Shown here: positions 58,915 to 64,000 of the stretch, piece by piece
Numbering within the stretch: the first letter of the stretch is position 1
Layout of the letters: every line of letters begins with the position of its first letter
Source: Blasia pusilla
Lineage: Eukaryota > Marchantiophyta > Marchantiopsida > Blasiales
Length of the DNA: 64,000 nt
Assembly: GCA_050084515.1 (NCBI GenBank)
Contig: CM114272.1
Location: forward strand, 44,764,001 to 44,828,000
Direction: 5' to 3'
Notes under the pieces: generated by a model
Told to the model about the DNA's origin: nothing
Databases searched by the model: none
What the model saw: only the letters and a program-made list of their open reading frames with translations
Translations under genes and position numbers: made by a program

Positions 58915-59337
58915 TATGAGGGAGGGGGAAATGCTTCGTGACAAGGTACTTTGCTCTAAAGCGAAGCACGGTCAGAGCAATGGGTGTGCTTCACGGAGTT
59001 ACAAAGCATCCGAAAAAACTGTAGTGCTTTGCGCTTGGACGAAGCTTGAAGACAAAGCTTCTTTGATCTTCAGCGAAGCCGAGGATATGCTTCGTATGTC
59101 ATCCAAGAGCAAGAAACTACGACCGTTATTACGGATGGCATGCGCTAACAAAATGCCGCAGGCGCCGCCATATCTACGCCGCCAGGTCCTAGAAACCATT
59201 TAAGGATTTTGTAGACATATTCCGCTTCTATTACCCAGGAAATCATTCTCATGGACGCAGAGCCTCCAAGGTTACGCATCAGGCCAAAGTGCGGAGCACA
59301 CAACAACCGACCTGCGTAGCTTTGCTCTTTGCCAACA

Positions 59338-61098
59338 ATGCCTCGTGAAGACCCGACTCCCATCATGCGAAGCGCAACAATGCCGATTATCAAGCTTACT
59401 CTCGAATTGGTCGAAGCACTCAAAGAGCGGGCGCTGGCCACATTGTTGCAATCAAATTGGACCGTCACATCATGCGAGCTTCTCAAGGAGGTTTGTTCTT
59501 TGTCTACGGCTGGAAGATTCAAGAAACATGGGTTCCGGTACCGAGGTCAACCACACAATTGGACTCCATACAATTGGAGAGCAACGTATATGCTTCCTGC
59601 CGCTCCTGAGTATGAATAAGATACCAACCTTTTGGTGAAACACAAAGACCTGCTAGCACTGGGATGTGTGACGTCGGACCGCTTAGGAAAGAATGGCTAT
59701 AAAGCTACTTCCTTGTCACCACCCTTGTTTGCACAATTTTGCAATCAACATTTGGAATCGGAAGCACTGGGTGTGGACTTTGCTGCATTCTTGGATGGCC
59801 AAGTGCAAGGGATGATCGAAACGCTTCATCTGAGTACAAATTCTTTCTTGTCCCCTTTCTTAACTCATTTTTACATTCATAAGCAAGAACTGACTGTTAA
59901 TGAGGCACTGATTTGGACGCAATTGACTCCGGTGTGCATGCCAAAGACTGGTGACACTTCCACTTCGGGTAGCCGTAAGGTCACGCTGACTAACAAAGCA
60001 AGTAGAAGGCGAAAACATCCTAGTTCTTCTTTGGGGAAAGACAAAGAGTGGGTTGAAGTCCCCCGACCAAAGCGCGGTCTGGTAAATTTTGAGATTCCTT
60101 CGGACACAGACCCTGCACCGCCAGAAGAACCTATGGAGACACCAAGCAGTACTGATGCCTCCCACACTCTTTGTCAAATGCCAAGGACTACGATGCATCT
60201 TTCTTGGTTCTTGAATCAGGCCATGCCCGTCATGATCCATCTTCAGAAGGTATTGCACGTAGGTTATGAGGCAAGAGCTGATCACTATATCCAAGCGGTG
60301 AATGACTTACATAGCACCGCACAGTCCTCGTCAGAGAACAAAGCACAGTGAAGCATGTTACAGAACCAGATCGAGATTTCCAGTCAAGAGCTTGACGACA
60401 CTAAGGCGATGCTTCGTAAAGCTCAAGCCGAATTGGTTACATCTCAGTATGGATCCCAAAATGCACGACAGTGGGAAATTTTGGCAATCAATATTGAGTG
60501 TGGGGCAGATCAATTGTACGCGCAAGTGAAGCAGGCTTCGCATTAGATTCAATAATATCAGCAACAAGTGAATCTTCTACAAGCAGAATTCAAGATCGTA
60601 GTGCATAATGCTCAGATGACCAAGTTACTTCAAGATCAGCAAGAAACCAACACCAACTTGGTGGCACAATGGTCAGAAGCTACACGAAGGATCTCAGTCT
60701 TGGAAGTGGAACATAAGCTTCTAAACAAAGTTCAGCTGGACCCGAAAGATGCCAAAGAGATAGTGGAAGAGACGGTGAAGAACTTCGAACAACATGGGAT
60801 AGAAGAGATAAAAAGCACTAGAAACACCAGTTTGACAACCATATCAAGCCTCTTCCGAAGACATCCCGTACACTCACTATAGCAATTGAAGAAATCACTC
60901 CTTTTACACCCACAGACGTCTTGGTTCAAAACGAAGTGCTAGGCACTTTGTTGGTAATCGTCAAGTAGAGGGAGAAAATGCGGAGCTACACGCCCAACAT
61001 CATTAACAAACCTTCGATTATTCATGACCTTTTTCCTCCTCCAACTGAGTTTGACGGATTAGAAGATACATTTATGGACTTAGATGTGGAACCTTGAT
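59338..61098 (+). pseudogene. ORF3 downstream of integrase (unknown function), reference copy
   Basis: Starts MPREDPTPIMRSATMPIIKL at 59338. One frame runs to 60882, broken only by nonsense codons (59617, 60349, 60544, 60553) without frameshift, then shifts and ends DLDVEP at 61098. N-terminal half: FRYRGQPHNWTPYNWRATYM (59536), LGCVTSDRLGKNGYKATSLS (59656), AAFLDGQVQGMIETLHLSTN (59782), and a Pro/Ser/Thr-rich linker near 60110-60160. C-terminal half (60355-60800) is a Gln/Glu/Leu-rich coiled coil (LLQDQQETNTNLVAQWSEAT, 60622). About 27 residues present in the other copies are deleted near 59742. No known domain, signal peptide or membrane helix. The position resembles env-like ORFs; a Gag-like or host-derived origin is equally possible. 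Confidence 0.78.
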
Positions 61099-61120
61099 GT
61101 GTTCGCCGGTGCGGCGAACA

Positions 61121-61136
61121 TTTGAGGGTGGGGGTA
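61121..61136 (+). other. Purine-rich tract of the plus-strand gypsy
   Basis: TTTGAGGGTGGGGGTA directly precedes the 3' LTR at 61137. The equivalent tracts of the two minus-strand elements are alike. Confidence 0.75.
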
Positions 61137-62043
61137 TGTGATATCCACAATTTTGCAATTTTGAAGATAAACACATTTTTGTATTCAACTTGAATATATA
61201 TGTGTCTTGAGGAATGAAGACTCTTTGAAGTAATAGGCTGTCTTGAATATTATTTTTGGCGTATTGGGAGAATGAGGAGTTTGGAATGGACTATGAAGCT
61301 CCTAGGATAAGGCAGAGAGGTGGAACATCAAGGATTTGCCTTGGAGGAGAGGGAAATGAATTCACAAATTCTAAAGACCTAGAGCGGAGCTTGGGAAAGA
61401 CAAGGAAGCATGAATAAAGAACATGATTGTGAAGTACTTCATTCTTGTACAAAGCACCAAGACAAAGCAACAGTACTTCATGGAAGAACGAAGAAGGAAG
61501 AACGAAGCAAGGGAGTAGAACCCTCTCGTGCTTGTATACACTTTGAAGCTTAATTGTTCTTGATGGAATAGTAAAGAACTTATTCCTTCATTCTAATGTG
61601 TGATGCAGATGTTTGAGAATTCTTATTGGGTCTGCACAGTAAGGAGTGGATTGAGAGAGCAACATCCATCAATAGAATAATCAACATCGAGATGTGAGAA
61701 ATCTGTTTGATGAGAATAGCCACGCTAGGACGGATTATGTTGAGTAAAGTAGGAGAAGCCATCTCGTTGATGAGATCTTCGTGAGGTTCTTAGGTGTTGA
61801 GTGCGAATCTGCTTGAGCGTTCATTTGATTCCACTTGAGAGAACAGAGGAAAGGAAAATCTTGGTACTTGTGAGAATTAGAATAAGCGGATGAATGCTTG
61901 AATATGTTTTGTATCCACATAATTATCAACCTCACATAAACGACACACTTTAACTTTCTTTCCGGATAATAGTGATCCTCTTGGGGATCAAACCCCATAA
62001 ATCATCATGAAAAGATCAATTCTTATAACTCTTGTACATTACA
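61137..62043 (+). repeat. 3' LTR of the plus-strand gypsy (907 bp)
   Basis: TGTGATATCCACAATTTTG...CTTGTACATTACA. It is shorter than the roughly 1.3-1.4-kb relatives because a block is missing after ACGAAGAAGGAAG at about 61500. Marker GTGATCCTCTTGGGGATCAA at 61972-61991. Confidence 0.9.
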
Positions 62044-63072
62044 ACTGAGAAATAAGAAAGAGTAATTGAAATTAATCCGCGGCAATAATCTAGTAGAGGA
62101 AGATTTGGAAGATACAAGTAAGATATGTGGAGATTTGACAGGAAACACACAGGTTCAAATCAGAGATTAGGAAAAGGATAGACCGCCTCAAATCATCCGG
62201 CCCTGCAACTTCTCGGAATTTGACAAGTTCCATAAGAGAATATAAGCATAAAGGTATAAGAATAATTTATCCTCCATATGATTAATGTTAGGAAACACAA
62301 GTTGCATCCAAACTTGCAAGTCGTTGGAATCCAACCAATTGCAAGACATGACATTATGAGGAAAATTTTAGTTAGAGACAAAAATCCTAAGGGAACGAGA
62401 ATAAAATGATAAGAGAAAACATTGACACTGATTGCAACCTGTCAAAATCCAATAGGTTGAAAGTAGTGTCTTTGTTTTCTTTATCTTGCAACCCGTCAGA
62501 ATTTGACGGGATGCAAGATAGTAGAACTAACCATAAGATGTTACCAGAGATCTCTTATACAAGTTTGAACCTCTTGAAAACTAAAACCTCACAAAACATA
62601 TGGCCAGTTAGACATGCAACCCGTCGGAATCCCACGGGTTGCAAGCCACTAGAACCGAATTGTAGCGTCTAGGACAGCACACACACCACACCAAAAGAGT
62701 AGTAGAAAATCTAGTTTCAACCAGTGGGAATTTGACGAGTTGAAGGTTGAAGGCTGTCAACGTAGAAATCCAAAAAGTAAGAAGAAGAGAAGTTTAGGAG
62801 ACATCTTCATATCAAAATGATAAAATCATAGCAAACATAGCAAACTTCCCATCGTGATTGGCAACCCGTTAATTTCCGATGGGTTCCAAGACCTCCCATA
62901 TGTCCAAAAGAGATTACTACAGCGGAAAAGCCTCCACAACATTTCCGAATCCGATCGCTAAAATAACATCAGACCATGACAATGAAGAAAAAATTGTGCA
63001 AAAAATTGAATTCCTTTATTACAATCCGTTTACTAGTCGAATATTTACATTTGATTTCTTGAACAAGAAAAT
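62044..63072. other. Non-coding region with palindrome array
   Basis: No gene recognised. It contains diverged copies of the GCAACCCGTC palindrome (annotated at 62204-62890) in A-rich sequence. Possibly an old relative of the fold-back element at 24683, but its ends were not found. Confidence 0.55.
62204..62890. repeat. Seven diverged GCAACCCGTC...GACGGGTTGC palindromes
   Basis: Copies near 62204, 62318, 62433, 62488, 62615, 62718 and 62861, about 55-145 bp apart. The best are 62488-62517 and 62615-62644, with arms GCAACCCGTC/GACGGGATGC and GCAACCCGT/ACGGGTTGC. The same palindrome is found at 24862-25097. Confidence 0.75.
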
Positions 63073-63399
63073 CTAGTCTATGATCTCCTTAACCCCGTCA
63101 TCTACAAAAATGTTCCTAAATCTCATTGCTTCCTCTATAAGGTACTTCTCTAGGCTATTCAGTGGTTCCTTTGCATGATTGTAGATAGGGATTGAGAAAG
63201 AAGGAGAATTTGATAGCCTTATCCCCCGAGGAACATCGTATCCATCCCATGTGACCCTAGATAAGTCCCAATGCCTACCTCGACAAGTGATCTTGTATAC
63301 ACTACAAAGGGTAACCCATCCAGAATCAATATCTACTCCTCCGCTTGCAACCACTACATCCAACCTCCAAAACGCTTGAAATCCAAGGCACCAATGCAC
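63073..63399 (-). CDS. Hypothetical ORF, unknown, possibly a fragment
   Basis: A 108-codon frame (MHWCLGFQAFWRLDVVVASG ... DDGVKEIID) with balanced composition and no low complexity. Upstream on the same strand, further fragments (63909-63682 starting MYYFVGPKHRFQVYEVQDLF, and 63793-63443) might be broken parts of the same gene. No domain is recognised, and no promoter or splice site supports it. It could equally be transposon-derived or chance. Confidence 0.25.
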   Translation of the reverse strand: MHWCLGFQAFWRLDVVVASGGVDIDSGWVTLCSVYKITCRGRHWDLSRVTWDGYDVPRGIRLSNSPSFSIPIYNHAKEPLNSLEKYLIEEAMRFRNIFVDDGVKEIID

Positions 63400-63736
63400 T
63401 CACTCGTCATCATCAGAGAGTTTTTCAAGAATCACGGTTGGCCTAGCCCGCTTGATTCTTGGAATCACAGGTAGTGATGATGGTGTCATCACCAATGGCT
63501 CTCATGCTTGTGCCATGGAGGCGACTTGTAAACTCCGAGTTGCCTCTTGTAATCCGCCTTTGCCTCTTGGAAAAGTGCAAATAGCTCACTCTTTGACTCC
63601 AAGCATAGAATATTTCTACCACTCTACCAAGCACCTCTAACACTTGCCCCACAAAGACCCACCAAATATAACACCACGTCACTAGGGCTTGAGCATAGCT
63701 CCATGAGGGTTTGCATGAGCGTCGGGGACTTTTCCC

Positions 63737-63792
63737 TCCCTCCAAGCAGCTCCGTTCCTCCCTCCAAGCAGCGCCGTTCCTCCCTCCAAGCA
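63737..63792. repeat. 22-bp tandem repeat, 2.5 copies
   Basis: Units TCCCTCCAAGCAGC(T/G)CCGTTCC at 63737-63758 and 63759-63780, with a partial unit at 63781-63792. It produces repeated GRNGAAWREE-like peptides on the minus strand, which are not taken as evidence of a gene. Confidence 0.92.
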
Positions 63793-64000
63793 AATTTCGG
63801 GGGGCGAATTGTACAGGCTCTTGAATGTATAACTATTGGAGGCAAGATCAAAAAGATCTTGGACCTCATAAACCTGGAACCTGTGCTTCGGTCCGACAAA
63901 ATAGTACACATACGAGTACTAGCTTTGTGCAGAAGAAACAAGCACAATCATGTTAGCTTTGAGGAAAAAGTGATACATGGATTGATTTTCTTACAAAGCA

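Larger units (their letters stand above)
51753..62043 (+). mobile_element. Near-complete Ty3/gypsy of the ORF3 family (plus strand)
   Basis: 5'-truncated 5' LTR (51753-52779), leader, gag with two zinc knuckles (53511-54832), protease (54872-55870), RT-RNase H (56190-57560), integrase (57578-58914), ORF3 (59338-61098), purine-rich tract (61121-61136) and 3' LTR (61137-62043). This is the reference copy for the two minus-strand 3' halves at 28830-37655. RT and other active sites are mutated, and stops occur throughout. No TSD can be read because the 5' LTR is truncated. Confidence 0.92.

Noticed and set aside
62204-62890. Palindrome array as a CRISPR array
   Set aside because: Repeats are diverged, irregularly spaced, palindromic and located in a plant transposon landscape with no cas genes.

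Overview
This is a stretch of plant nuclear DNA made almost entirely of decayed, nested transposable elements. I found no intact host gene, no RNA gene and no CRISPR array. The plant assignment rests on Ty1/copia and Ty3/gypsy elements of plant type, an intron-containing Helitron, a copia primer-binding site matching plant initiator Met-tRNA, and heavy decay toward TAG/TGA stops, as expected for cytosine-methylated repeats. A large, repeat-rich streptophyte genome such as a fern, lycophyte, gymnosperm or bryophyte fits; the species cannot be named from the sequence.

Layout. 1-5.4 kb is non-coding with small tandem repeats. 5.4-12.2 kb is a degenerate Helitron (Rep/helicase) with introns and a triplicated N-terminal exon module. 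12.2-18.9 kb is non-coding, with a solo LTR and a 14-copy GGAACTNNAGTTCC array that probably belongs to the leader of the next element. 18.9-28.8 kb is a Ty3/gypsy element whose pol carries a C5-cytosine DNA methyltransferase (DNMT) between protease and reverse transcriptase. It is broken by a solo LTR, an unclassified 1.2-kb insertion and a 554-bp fold-back element. 28.8-37.7 kb holds two minus-strand gypsy 3' halves, each with an extra ORF (ORF3) downstream of integrase. 37.7-51.75 kb is a second DNMT-bearing gypsy copy, split by a solo LTR in gag and by a copia element in the DNMT; that copia is itself split by a second, full-length copia with perfect target-site duplications. 51.75-62.0 kb is a near-complete plus-strand gypsy of the ORF3 family. 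62.0-64 kb holds diverged palindromes shared with the fold-back element and a weak minus-strand ORF.

Main result. Two independent copies of a gypsy element share the order gag - protease - DNMT - (RT - RNase H - integrase). DNMT motifs I, IV (PCQ), VI (ENV), VIII and X are readable in order. Retrotransposon-borne DNMTs are known from charophyte algae and dinoflagellates; this window shows the same kind of capture in a plant-like genome, now mutated to death. The second notable system is the ORF3 gypsy family: three copies keep a long third ORF after integrase, with a conserved globular N-terminal half and a coiled-coil C-terminal half of unknown function.
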